Source of the DNA: Stratiolaelaps scimitus | Taxonomy: Eukaryota > Arthropoda > Arachnida > Mesostigmata > Laelapidae | Length of the DNA stretch: 64,000 nucleotides | Assembly (NCBI GenBank): GCA_019614645.1 | Contig: JABWDB010000046.1 | Coordinates: 2,370,001-2,434,000, forward strand | Direction of reading: 5' to 3' | Shown: positions 29,403-39,888 of the stretch, in pieces | How the letters are laid out: each line of letters starts with the position of its first letter | Numbering within the stretch: the first letter of the stretch is position 1 | Program-made: the position numbers and the translations under genes | The notes under the pieces: model-generated | Database searches by the model: none | What the model was told of the DNA's origin: nothing | Seen by the model: the letters and a program-made list of their open reading frames with translations, nothing else

Positions 29403-29446
29403 ATAATCCCTAGAAATAATTCCTAACTACTGTATGTTTGAATAAA
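29403..29446 (+). repeat. shared 3' end of an unidentified repeat, copy 1
   Basis: Forty-four bases match 54,770-54,813 with six mismatches. Both end in a possible polyadenylation signal AATAAA, and both are preceded by a C-rich stretch. This is probably the 3' end of a retroposed element. Confidence 0.5.
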
Positions 29447-29796
29447 TCTGTTCTAAGGAAGGTAACCAGGAGCAAGTTACCGACGTGGCCATGGATATCT
29501 ACGAAGGAGCACACATACTTGAAGCTTATATTTAGATAGTAAACATGCTACTGGGTGGGACGAACACAATGTTAGTAGAAAACTGTAGTCTTAGCATATT
29601 TACCGTTATTTGCTCATTATAAAAATAAGTAACATATCTATGAAATAAGACGTTTTTAATTTCGGTACATCATTTCTTTAATGAGAGCGTCTGCTACGGG
29701 GAAAAGGCTCTGCAGCTTCGTAACGTTGCTCTGATCTAATTTGTGAAAATACATCTGTTGTCATTCAGATTCCACTATGTTTAGACATACTGGAAT

Positions 29797-29866
29797 ATAC
29801 CTACGTCCGTCTCCTCCGATTGCGAGGCGCACACGAGTGCACCACCAGGCCACCGGGCTAGACAGC
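29797..29866 (-). repeat. tRNA-derived repeat, copy 2
   Basis: This matches the tRNA-like sequence at 23,793-23,877 through its anticodon-arm and variable region, on the same strand. The B-box side has been lost. Confidence 0.45.
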
Positions 29867-30252
29867 TGTTCAGGATCGTCTAATAGTGAGTCGGTGCAAT
29901 TAGCCGCGCCCTTTTCTCCCTCAGGGAGAGTTAGTTCGCCTATTGTCTCGGGTTTTAATATTGCCGCACCAATTTTGGCGGGTGAATCTCCAGAGGTAGC
30001 ACATTAGCAAGGCTCTGCCTCGCATGAATCGAAGAGGTCTACCAAAAGGAAGAAACCAAACTCGTCGTGTAGTGATTAAGATTAAGTTGCAGACGTTGCT
30101 CAAACAAATGAAGGGTTCCAAACCGTTCTGAAGGAAAATGAGAAATGCAAAGCAGGTCCAGAAGCTCGTGCACTCGAGAACCTTAAAAATTACATTGAAG
30201 CTCACCGTCAGGGCTTCTTCAAAGTGGTTGTACGTAGAAAACCACGAGATTA

Positions 30253-31900
30253 GTGAATCCCCCGTTTGAAATGGACAGTATGCTTCAGCTATTCAAGGAG
30301 ATTCATGTAATAGTTTACTTCCAGGCCTTCATCAGCTTGGCTCAGGAACCCCAAGTGGCATGGAAACTGCAGTTCATGGTACCCGTTCCTTCATCCTATA
30401 GTTCAATCCCTTCTATACTAGTTAAGCTGGACTTCCTCTACCCTTTCACTCCTTACGTCGCGACGAAATGCTCAAAGCGGTGAGAGATCATATGCCCGAA
30501 ATTTTCAATCTATCAAATCAAGCATATCATGAACCATCTCTGCTATTTCACAGTAAAAATATGTTATTATCGCTAACTGGCATTCAACAAGGTGATCCAC
30601 TTAGCCCCGCCTTATTCAGCCTACCTTTGAAGGGGTTAGTTGACTTGTTGTCATCTCCTTTAAACCTTTGGTACCTTGACGACTGCATCTGAGGTAGAGA
30701 TACTGAGACGGTTTTAGCGGATATTAGGAAAGTTTGGCATTTCAATCTCAATCGGACCTGTTCATAAACCCGGCCAAAAGTGAAGTCTTCAGCTTCTCCT
30801 CAGACCTTTCCACCGGATCTTCATTAGTACAAGCGGTTCGCAACATACTTCCTGGATGTAAAGAACTGGGAAGAGACAACCTCGAACTGCTAGGAGATCC
30901 TTTACTTTCTGACGGATTTCGACCGCGTTTAGAATCATAGTGTGAAAAACTTTGGGTTATGCTGGAAAGGTTGCCTTTACTAGGAACACACAGAGGTCTT
31001 TGTTTAATTGATTGACTTGATTGTCTGTTGAAAGAATTATCCACTTGCTCAGGGGTTGCAATATATCAAACGAATGCGATCTACAGACTTTTTCAATGAT
31101 CAAGTTATAGATTCTTTGTCTTCTTTGTTAAACATTCAACTTTCTCCGATAACACAAAAACGAGCATCAATTCCTATTGAGATGGGTTGACTTGGTCTGT
31201 CAGCAGCAGCTTATTTAGGAGGACCCAGTGTCATCGCGTCGATATATTCGATTTCTGATCTGCTCAAGAAACTAGTACCTGAAGATACCTGGGAAGCACT
31301 TTGTAACCCACTTAACAAGATACAGTTAGGTAAGATCCGGGGATTCAACACAAATGGATGCAGGCTTATCATGAATCAGCACATTCCTGTTGCTGTGGAG
31401 AACCGGTTGATTCTCTTCGTCGTCATGGACTATCTTGTATTAAACGTGCGGGATGTGGACCGAGCCACCCTCTATTAAACGAGACTTTGGCCGGAGCTCT
31501 TCGCTCGACATCTATTCCTTGTATTCGTGAACCAGAAGGGAATTGTCGCTTCGATGGAAAGCGTCCTGATGGTATGTCGTTTATCCTCTTTTCCAGAGAT
31601 AAAATTCTGGTTTAGGATTGCACTGTGGCTGACACTTTGGCACCTTCTCATGTCAGTCGCGAAGCAACAGAGCCTCGTCATGTGGCCAATACAGCCGAAC
31701 AAGCCAAGAACAGAAAATTCGCCTCTTTGATGAATGAGTACTACTTTAGACCTGTAGCCTTTGAAACATTGGGGAACCAGGGATACAATCATCAAATTTT
31801 CTTCAGATATTAGGAGAAGGGTTAACATCCGCTACAGGCGAGTGACGTGCAACCGAATTTTTAAAGCAAAGATTTACATATCCAAAGGGGCAACGCAATT
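30253..31900 (+). pseudogene. decayed reverse transcriptase, REL-type element copy 1
   Basis: This is a degenerate retrotransposon polyprotein broken by stops and frameshifts. In order, it shows: a palm start of the form F-x-SLRRDEMLKAV (about 30,450), the RT signature GIQQGDPLSPALF (about 30,580), the catalytic YLDD box (about 30,671), a conserved region ending LELLGDPL, a Cys/His cluster with CGEPVD and HGLSC (about 31,390-31,440), and a segment EP-x(n)-DGKRPDG followed by VADTLAPSHV (about 31,530-31,650). The Cys/His knuckle followed by a PD motif resembles restriction-endonuclease-like domains of some non-LTR elements. That domain assignment is inferred; the RT assignment is firm. A related, more intact copy lies at 39,889-41,119. 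Confidence 0.85.
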
Positions 31901-32439
31901 TCTGTTTGAGCACCCGCTTAAGGATAGAGCAAGTGGGGCCTCCTTGTCCTAGATATTCTATTAAGGACATATAGAGGAAGGTGTTTTTAGATTTATTTCA
32001 CATTCAACGGCTACAATTGTCGTCCAATTTTATAATTGATCAAAAATATATTATATGTCTTTAATTATATACACATATATTGTAATTTAATAACAATATT
32101 ACAACAACACAAAAAAATAAAAAAATAACATACATTTTTTTACATGTACATATATAAATTTGAAAGAAAAACAAAACGTTTGGTAAAAACTTAATACATA
32201 TATATATTTGAAAGTTTTTAACAAACTTTGGAACTTATTTGGAATACCGTGACGATAATACCATGACGGCTGTCAGCAATGGTTGGGGCTACTAAGTGCC
32301 ACTCTTCCAACACGTCAATGCAATGTCCCACTGGTGTGATCTGAATGGGCGACAGGCGGTGTCATGAAGCATGAAGCTTTTCATACCATTCGGAAAATTC
32401 GGGGAGTATCAAACACGAGTTGTATAGTTTGTAGTCGTA

Positions 32440-33005
32440 TACTTTTCAACCGTAGTGAAAAATGCAGAACAGATGGCTGTTATATGATGTCCACTGGGTA
32501 CGTGTTTATTACGTCTCTTGCAACCGAACAGGCTGGCAGCGAGTTTTCAAATTGATGAAAAAGGGGAACGGCTTCAGACTGTCTAAAATTAATTCAAACC
32601 AAATCCGAATACATTTTGCGACAAATGCAAAGTAGGTTTTCTTTGAGAATTCGATCGGGTGGAGCCGAAGCCGTTTAGGCACAGCCTAAGAGCCACTGGG
32701 AAACAAACATCAGAGACACTTCATCAAACAAATTCATCTCTGGAACTCCCTTGGATCTTGTGTAGAGCCAGAGTCCTGAACAAGGACAAAGGAGTGAAAC
32801 AATCATCATTGAACGAAAGTCCGCCGGCCGCCGAAATATGGTGGTACCGCAGCTCTGTCAGGGAGCCTAGTTCAATGAGGTTCTTAATTTCTTCTTTACG
32901 AAAACAACGTAGAGCACAATCAGTTTCTGCGAAGGCAAAGACTGCTACACTTAAATACTCTTCTAGTTAAGATCTGTAATCCTCACGACGATTCGATTCA
33001 ACTAG
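32440..33005. repeat. orphan copy of defensin-unit distal 5' flank
   Basis: This segment is paralogous to 38,727-39,310 (upstream of def1) and 46,690-47,165 (upstream of def2). Shared landmarks are the block around 'ctcctgcaaccgaacaggctgg', 'gtaggttttctttgagaattcgatcg', 'aagagcc.ctgggaaacaaa' and 'tactcttctagttaagatctgtaatcc'. No defensin exon is found next to it, so it is an isolated remnant of a duplicated unit. Confidence 0.75.
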
Positions 33006-33204
33006 GTTGCTTAAGGTCAAGGTACCCATTTGTACCCACGATACTGCGGCTAGCAGTACACCACTCGCTCGTGTTCAGGGTCCAAATGGTCATCGCTGCG
33101 AGTTGACAGTGAAATCGTGCGAGGGCGCATCATCGCAATAGGAAGCGTCGGTTATATATGGTGCAGTTTGTACGCTCGTTTCACTGCGTTGTTGAGCGTG
33201 AGCG

Positions 33205-33260
33205 TGTACTGTGCAAGGTCAGCAGAAGATGTCGACTGACTGCTGACCTTGCACAGTACA
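33205..33260. repeat. perfect 20-bp hairpin, 16-nt loop
   Basis: Arm 33205-33224 is the exact reverse complement of 33241-33260. Outside the perfect stem the flanks still pair partly (GAGC on the left with GCTC on the right), giving a hairpin of roughly 85-90 nt. This has the outline of a microRNA precursor, but the fully perfect stem also fits a recent snap-back duplication. Confidence 0.8.
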
Positions 33261-33484
33261 CCTTACTGCTCGCGTTAATATTATTCGCCCTACGAATATT
33301 GCCACTTCGATGGTTAATGGTTGTTTGAGAATGAACACGATGCCTCTACTGCTGCTGTTGCTGCTATTGTTGCCGTTGGAGTTCTTGCTGCTCCGCATGA
33401 CCTTCGCGCCGTTGGTTAGGTTCGCTCCGTCGAATGCTTGTGTCTGCTCGCGTGTGCACATATTGGGCCATCATAATTGCACAG

Positions 33485-33545
33485 TTCCTTGAGTGCTTGC
33501 CTGAGCAGCCATTCCTTGAGTGCTTGCTTGAGCAGCCATTCGTCT
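33485..33545. repeat. 27-bp direct repeat, two copies
   Basis: Two adjacent copies of a 27-base unit containing 'cttgagtgcttgc' and 'tgagcagccattc', differing by about one base. Confidence 0.75.
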
Positions 33546-33954
33546 TGAATCTGGAAATTCCAAGCAGAACACCTCCCCCATTGCTTCGCTCTCAGGTGAG
33601 CAATGAACACGAATTCAATGTTCATTTGGAGCAAGAAGGCCCTCGCATGCGCAAATAATATTACTTCGACTTTTATCTGGTTGAGTCCCCTCAGTAGCAC
33701 TAGCATTCCTATCAGGCGGTGTTTGGTTTAAGGAGAAGCCAATCGCTCTGTGTGCCATCTGAAACTGCCTCATCCATTCAACGGGGTTGTTCTTTGTTCC
33801 TTTGAATTCATATTGGACGAAAACACGTTATTAATTACCGAAGTGCGGATGAAGCCTTCGAACGTTGGAAGCGTGTTCGTCAGATGAGGTTGAGGTTTAT
33901 TTCGGAACTGCAGTTTCACAATGCAGTTATATACAATGTTATATATACATGCTA

Positions 33955-34294
33955 AAAGCTGAAAATATAACAAGGTCAGGATAATCTGACTTTAGAACTC
34001 CGTTAGGATAATCTGACAAAGTATAATTGTAAAAACCATGCACACCGCAATCTGGTGCGTATATAAAGTCCCCGTATAAAAGGTATATAACAAGGCTACC
34101 TGTTATATACCTGTATTTATTGTGAAACTGAATAGTTGGCAATTATAATAATAGCAGTCATTCGACTGCTACAGGTCCCTGTCACGGGGACTTTATATAC
34201 GCACCGGATTACGGTGTGCATGGTTTTTACAATTACAGATTATCCTAACCGAGTTCTAGTCGGATTATCCTGACCTTGTTATATATTCAGCTTT
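33955..34294. mobile_element. foldback/MITE-like element
   Basis: The element is about 340 bp with long inverted arms of more than 100 bp (about 33,955-34,080 and 34,183-34,294) and a short unique centre. The arms begin AAAGCTGAA and contain 'aacaaggtcaggataatc', 'ttgtaaaaaccatgcacacc' and 'ggtgcgtatataaagtcccc'. It has no coding capacity. I could not settle a target-site duplication, so the superfamily is open. Confidence 0.75.
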
Positions 34295-34584
34295 CGACTA
34301 AATTGTGTTAACAATTTACAAGTAGGATATATGAACAGTACAAGACTAATATAATAATAAAATTAATATAATTGCAATTTTTTTTTACTTCACGGGGAAA
34401 TAGTTTTACTGAGGGAGGGCCTCGAATCTCCAGACTGCTGGTAGTCGGTAGGCCAGAGCATGGTGACTTATTCCCTAATAGTAGAAGGCATCCTCAAATG
34501 AGTGGCACAACGGGTAGAGTGACTGGCGGCCGCGGTATTTGGGAATGATATCTCTTGCGAAATGATACTTCTGGCCACCTTTAA

Positions 34585-35250
34585 GAGCTTGGACAGCTAC
34601 ATGGACGGTGTGCCACAACCAATTGGTAGGAGGTCGGCAACCGAAAATCTACGCCGTCTACCAAACACAGCCCTGAGGGCATCATTCCGAGTGATAACAT
34701 AAGAGAGCTTAAGCATAACCATTGTAAAATTGCAGCTCTTTTAAACCAATAAACCTTAACCTCGACGCGATGAAGGATCTCACTGAAAACACCACCCCAT
34801 ATGGACAGCCCATAGCATATCCGAGGCACAAGGGAAGGCACTATTAGACGGCATTCCCAGTTCCTTGACGTAGACCTTGTTTTAGAAAACGGGAATTGGC
34901 AGGGCGAGAAAAACCTTGCTGTGTCGAGGTGTACCTCAAACCTGGTCAGAACCAGTTTTTTCCAAAAACCTTAATCGACTAAAGAAATCGGGCGGTAGTT
35001 CACTGGGAGCCTGCGATCGCCTTGTTTTTGAACAGAGGGATAATCTTGGCGTCCTTAGTTTCGTGCCAAAAAAGCGCCTCGACGATCTCCTGAGATTAAA
35101 GCTGGCCCTCTCGACCAATAAGGGAGCATGGCAGCTCGGCCATCTGGAAACGATAGTTTCCACGACCAAATTAATGAATTGCCATAGCTCTCTCGTCGTG
35201 CCGCGAAATGCTCGAAAGCAGTTCTCGCCGATCGCGCACGCTCTTCGATG
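34585..35250 (-). pseudogene. non-LTR retrotransposon RT remnant
   Basis: On the minus strand, frames switch repeatedly but give a typical RT fingers motif: 'KQGDRRLPVNYRPISLVDKV' (about 35,000), preceded by a FLARN-type segment. Further downstream (about 34,800) comes a C-terminal piece 'YGLSIWGGVFSEILHRVEV' typical of non-LTR elements after the RT. The middle of the RT, including the YxDD box, has been deleted. Part of this remnant (34,882-34,945) recurs inverted at 36,078-36,140. Confidence 0.7.
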
Positions 35251-35582
35251 ATACGGAAAGGTTAACCCTGCTCGGAAGTTAAACAGCTGTCATATTCAGC
35301 CCACGTCCACGTCCAATACAAAGGTAAGTCTCATTAGATGGCAATATGGCAACTGCCTACTTTCTTAAAAGCCCATTATCTATTTAAGAAATTGAAATTA
35401 CGCACATTTCTTCATCTGAAGACAATTGGCTCATATTGTTCAGTTATGCATGGCAGGTTGCAAAAGGCTTCGAACACCGCGTTGGGATTTTGAGCGTCGA
35501 GAAGCGTGAGCCAGCTCAAATCGCTGACCCGCTGATCAAACGTCCTGCTACTCCTCCCAGGCCGCAGCAGTAAGCGTCATGG

Positions 35583-35705
35583 AGGTAAGAATTAATCATA
35601 TGGCGCGCGCCCAAGTTGTTTACAACACCAGCTCTTTTAATAAACCAATAAACCTTTGTAGCTTACCTTTACTACGACTGTCAACCTGACTGGATCAACC
35701 TTCGT
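35583..35705. repeat. direct repeat, copy 1 of 2
   Basis: About 120 bases are nearly identical to 36,815-36,938. The block contains 'aataaaccaataaacctttg', which resembles the 3' tail of SINE-B, and 'ctgtcaacctgactgg'. A following segment (35,841-35,912) matches the 3' flank of the defensin units (compare 37,013-37,080), so a whole unit end appears twice here. Confidence 0.8.
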
Positions 35706-36023
35706 TACAGAACAAGGTTGCGTTTACTGTCTACATTTACGTACATTAATGTAGACACTAATCCGCACCTTGGAGGCCTGCTGCGGATACTAGTGCGGAC
35801 TACGACCAAGGTAAGATTAAATCTTATGTATATAAATAGAACTGCCCATCTATAGGGCTGCCTTATTACGAGCTGCATATACAGAGCGCGCACATTTGCC
35901 TGAAGTCGTAACCACCCACAGGAACTCGCAAGCGGCAAACGTCCTATACAAAGATCAAAGTCTCATTGGACCTCCGGCAGTGCGTAAGCGTCATGACGCG
36001 TACGCAATCTCCGAATTAGGGGG

Positions 36024-36079
36024 CAGGCCATTCCTACAACTAGCGGATAGTCTGTTCGGCTAGTTGTAGGAATGGCCTG
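36024..36079. repeat. perfect 21-bp hairpin, 14-nt loop
   Basis: Arm 36024-36044 is the exact reverse complement of 36059-36079. The right arm runs directly into the inverted copy of the RT remnant at 36,078-36,140 (partner 34,882-34,945), so the hairpin marks the junction of an inverted duplication. Confidence 0.85.
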
Positions 36080-36814
36080 GTTTGAGGTACACCTCGACAC
36101 AGCAAGGTTTTTCTCGCCCTGCCAATTCCCGTTTTCTAAATAGTAGAGGAGGAGTACTCGCTGTAGCCAAGTCATCCCTACACGAATCATCTTAAATATA
36201 CAACACGATCTCACTCGTTTATTTTTGCATAGGGAGTTCCGTTGAGTATTCATCAGCAATCAGCAGAATTTAATACGTGAAAACCACCTAAAGCGGAACC
36301 GTAGATTTTAATGCCATCAGCGTAGACTAATATCGTTGCTTCATTTACATCGGAGGGTTTACAATACTGAGTTCTAGATATGTTTCTTGGAATACCCATG
36401 CACTTCATAAAAATTATTAATCAGAAGCTTCCAGTGAACTGGATCATTAAGCGTGACTCCTTAAGTGCAGGTATATCGTATTTACCTTCCCATGAAACTG
36501 TCAGCATAATTTCCCATTTCCCATTATGCCTAGGTACCTAGGTAATGCACGTGGAATGCATTGAGAAGGCCGGACGTGATCATCTCGGCTAGTGGGTCGT
36601 GTGGTTGAGCCAAGCGAGCCAAGCTCCCTGACAAGTCCTGTGAGAGGTGCTGCTATCTAGCACCTGGTGTGACGGACAGCACAAGCGGATGGTCTCCTCG
36701 ACGGGAGAAAAAAAACACTACTGTGTTTTTTAAGTACAATCACAGATGGATAAGAGATCACCTCACTCCTCCGGATTGGCGTTTGGGAGCGCGCCACTAG
36801 GTCATATGAATAAG

Positions 36815-36938
36815 GTAAGAATTAATCATATGGCGCGCGCCCAAGTTGTGCACAACACCAGCTCTTTTAATAAACCAATAAACCTTTGTAGCTTACCTTT
36901 ACTACGACTGTCAACCTGACTGGATCAACCTTCGTTGC
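36815..36938. repeat. direct repeat, copy 2 of 2
   Basis: Near-identical partner of 35,583-35,705. It is followed at 37,013-37,090 by the 3' flank that precedes def1 exon 2. Confidence 0.8.
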
Positions 36939-36976
36939 TGAAGACAGCAGGACGGTGGCCATGGAAGTCGGGGAAT

Positions 36977-37007
<31 letters not shown>

Positions 37008-37208
37008 AAAAAGGAACTGCCCATCTATAGAGCTGCCTTATTACGAGCTGCATATACAGAGTGCGCACATTTGCCTGACAGTAAGTAAGATATTGAATAA
37101 AATCATATTATCTATCGTGTGACGGATGAACCAACGGATGAATCGAATAGACGTACGTATATTATTAGCTTTGCTTTGGTTTTCATTAGCTTTATGTCGT
37201 CCGAAAGG

Positions 37209-37615
37209 TCAGGTCGTAGAATCTACCGTCGGCGAAAGGTACTTGCAACAATGTTGACCGTACAGACAAAGACGCTTTCCAATGGAATACATTTGAGTCC
37301 CACAATAGGATAGGCATATACCTTTCAACTCGTCGCAACCTATGCTCGCCGTTGCTGAAAACGGACACAGTACATGGTAAAGACGTTCGAAGAATTTACT
37401 TTATTTTTTCTTTAGTACTTCTTCTTTAGCATGATATCAACTACTCTAATAGAGTGTGTATATATATTATATAGTATATATATATATATTATATATATAT
37501 TGTCAAATATTATTCGAGATATGAAATTATCAACTACATACACAACCATGATGATTGGCCCCCATGACGGACTTATGGGGGCCAATCATCGTCCCCCATA
37601 TATAGTATATATATA

Positions 37616-37657
<42 letters not shown>

Positions 37658-37851
37658 TATATATAGGTGGTAAAAACATAATTATATTATATACATAAAT
37701 ATATATGTAATGATTTTTTTTGCGTTTCGGGTGAACTAGCATCGCTACAGACGCAACGTACAACTCTAGCGGATTGTATGATTGAGCAATACAACAAACC
37801 TTTTATGCCCACAATGAGGGCCAGCAGCATGAAAACGGTGGTGAGCTTCAT
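37209..37851 (-). CDS. def1: secreted beta-defensin-like peptide, two exons
   Basis: Exon 1 is 37800-37851 (minus): 17 codons of a signal peptide starting MKLTTVFMLLALIVG, plus one base, with donor AAAG|GTTTGT. Exon 2 is 37209-37354, after the acceptor CGTTTTCAG. The phases join exactly and give 65 residues. The cysteine domain reads C-x6-C-x3-C-x11-C-x5-CC with an 11-residue tail, matching the spacing of trans-defensins (beta-defensins and big defensins) and not the CxC ending of arthropod CS-alpha-beta defensins. It is the most divergent member: GIC replaces GGxC, IGKRLC replaces IGTHLC, and the net charge is near neutral. The intron is 445 bp and filled with AT repeats and a hairpin. A TATA-like TTAAAT lies about 75 bp upstream of the ATG. 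Predicted as secreted; an antimicrobial role is inferred. Confidence 0.85.
37550..37590. repeat. perfect 16-bp hairpin in def1 intron
   Basis: 37550-37565 is the exact reverse complement of 37575-37590 with a 9-base loop. It is flanked by long AT microsatellite tracts (about 37,450-37,500 and 37,600-37,665), which make up most of the def1 intron. Confidence 0.85.
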
Positions 37852-37924
37852 TTCTCTGAGGTCTCTACCAGCCGGTAATTCGTAGTGCCACTCGGGAAGC
37901 TCCTGTTTTGACAACCGGACTACG

Positions 37925-37930
37925 ATTTAA
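37925..37930 (-). promoter_or_regulatory. TATA-like box of def1
   Basis: TTAAAT on the minus strand, 74-79 bases upstream of the def1 ATG. It sits in a 5' region that aligns base by base with the same position in def2 and, more loosely, def3 and def4. Confidence 0.5.
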
Positions 37931-38726
37931 GCTTCTCAGTTGTGAGCTCGCTCAACTGCTACTCGGGGTGCTATTACTCAAACCAAACCTGTTATGTCCC
38001 GTCGTGAAGAGCGGTTGTCCTAGAATGTCGCAGATGTTTGATAGACTAAGATATCCTCGACTCCAACGCTACTCCTACTGAATTTACTAGACACTTTTCG
38101 TTATCTGTGGCGAGCTGTTTCCTTGTGTTTATACTAATGGTACTGGACTGTTTTAGTGTTTTTTTTAGCAATATCGTGGATGTTGAATGTTGGCTGAGAG
38201 TCAGCCCGGAAACATTGGATTTATGATTGCTGCTCAGATATGACGAGGTTGCGGGGCCATAGGATCAGCGGACGTCGTAGGCCTGTGTTGGGACAACAAG
38301 TTTGAGCATTTTGTCTTAAAAACCTTATCATATGTAATTCTCGAAGTCAATCTCGATTTTGGGTACGATCACAGACTGGGGCGATAGAGCGTCCTGTAAG
38401 AGGGGTCTTACATTGTGGTGAATGTGATACCCTTCTTAATTACTAATACCCTTTCACGGGGTACAATTATTGCCTAAATTATATGAAGTAATAGAGGAAA
38501 ACCACAGTGTTATAAATAGCGGCGACTCTTTCAAAAAGATATAAAATAACGAAGGTTGTCTTGCATAAACGACGACATTTTAATTAATAAATATATATAT
38601 ATGAGTCTTAGGTCACCTATGACTAGATTATACAGAATATTTAAAAACTAAGATATGAGTGATATACCGGCATATACGACATTCATTATGGCAACTAATT
38701 ACATTCGGTCGACAATCCTATAGCAA

Positions 38727-39310
38727 GGTTTTATAGTTTGTGGAAAATGCAGCACAAGTGGCTGTTATATGGTGTCCACAAGATACGTATTTATTACGCC
38801 TCCTGCAACCGAACAGGCTGGTAGCGAATTTTTATCTTGAGGAAAAAACGAACGGCTTTGGGTCTGCTAAAATTAAATATATTCTATATTCTATGCTGAA
38901 CGTGTCAAATCCGAATACATTTTCCTACAAATGCGAAGTAGGTTTTCTTTGAGAATTCGATCGAAATTGTTGCGCCTCCTAAATTGTAGAGTTGGAGCCG
39001 TTTTGGTATAGACCAAGAGCCGCTGGGAAACAAAAAAAAAAGCCTCAGAAACATTTCTACAAACAAATACACCTCTGCACCACCTTGGATTCGATGTGGA
39101 ATAGGATTCTAAACAAGAACAAACGAGTGGAGCACTTTGTCATTGAGCGGAAGTCCGCCGTCCCTCGAAATATGGTGGTACTGCAGCGGCGTCAGGGAGC
39201 TCATTTCAATAAGCTTCTTTATTTCTTCACTTTATTTCTTCTTTACAAAAATAACGTAAAACAAAATCAGTTGGTTTCTGAAAATGCGAAGACGATTCGG
39301 TATAACTAGG
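38727..39310. repeat. distal 5' flank of def1 unit
   Basis: Paralogous to 32,440-33,005 and 46,690-47,165. Open frames on the plus strand here are short and broken differently in each copy, so I do not call a gene. Confidence 0.7.
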
Positions 39311-39888
39311 TTGCATAATCAAGATAAGACCAATGTATTTGATGAAAAATACATATCGTAATTTTTATCACAACAGTCTCTGTTCGACCGCGTGTCGCCC
39401 ACATCTAGGCCACGTAGCGATCTCGCATTTATTCTATTTTGAATACACCATCCTTTATTGAGCGTTACAGTTCGTAATCTGGGGATTCTTGCGCGGAGTG
39501 AATCATCGCTGCTCGTCAGATAGTAATCGGAGGAGAGCTTATTTCTGCCCGAGTGGCTTTAACGAGACAGTGTTGCAACACCGTGATCGCCGTCGCTTCG
39601 AAGGTTTTCAGAATTAGGTTAGCTTTGAACCATGCCGGGGTTTCCCTACTGTTTTCTTTATATGTTAAACACGAACGCTTCGTTGATTTATACTCGCAGG
39701 GTGTTGTACAACGTCTCACCGAGCAACTCAGTAACGAGCAGAAACCACCAGAGGACGTGAGTTAGCACATTAGAATTTACCCTCCACCTTTCAGCTGTCA
39801 ACAGTATCCTTACTTTCATAGAAGACCGATTGCAATTAGAGCTTACCTTAATCCGAGTGCACCGTCAACTTTGCATTCAGTGTTATGA

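Larger units (their letters stand above)
24256..29700. other. noncoding stretch, one doubtful exon-like frame
   Basis: No gene recognised. The only frame that looks protein-like by eye is on the minus strand at 27,518-27,690 (listed separately). Also present are a short tandem duplication around 29,098-29,140 and a C run at about 29,387-29,400. Confidence 0.45.

Noticed and set aside
35245..35300. Short 5S rRNA-like string (cggaaggttaa...ggaagttaaacagc)
   Set aside because: Only a fragment matches the internal region, with no flanking 5S sequence; most likely chance or a tiny derived remnant.
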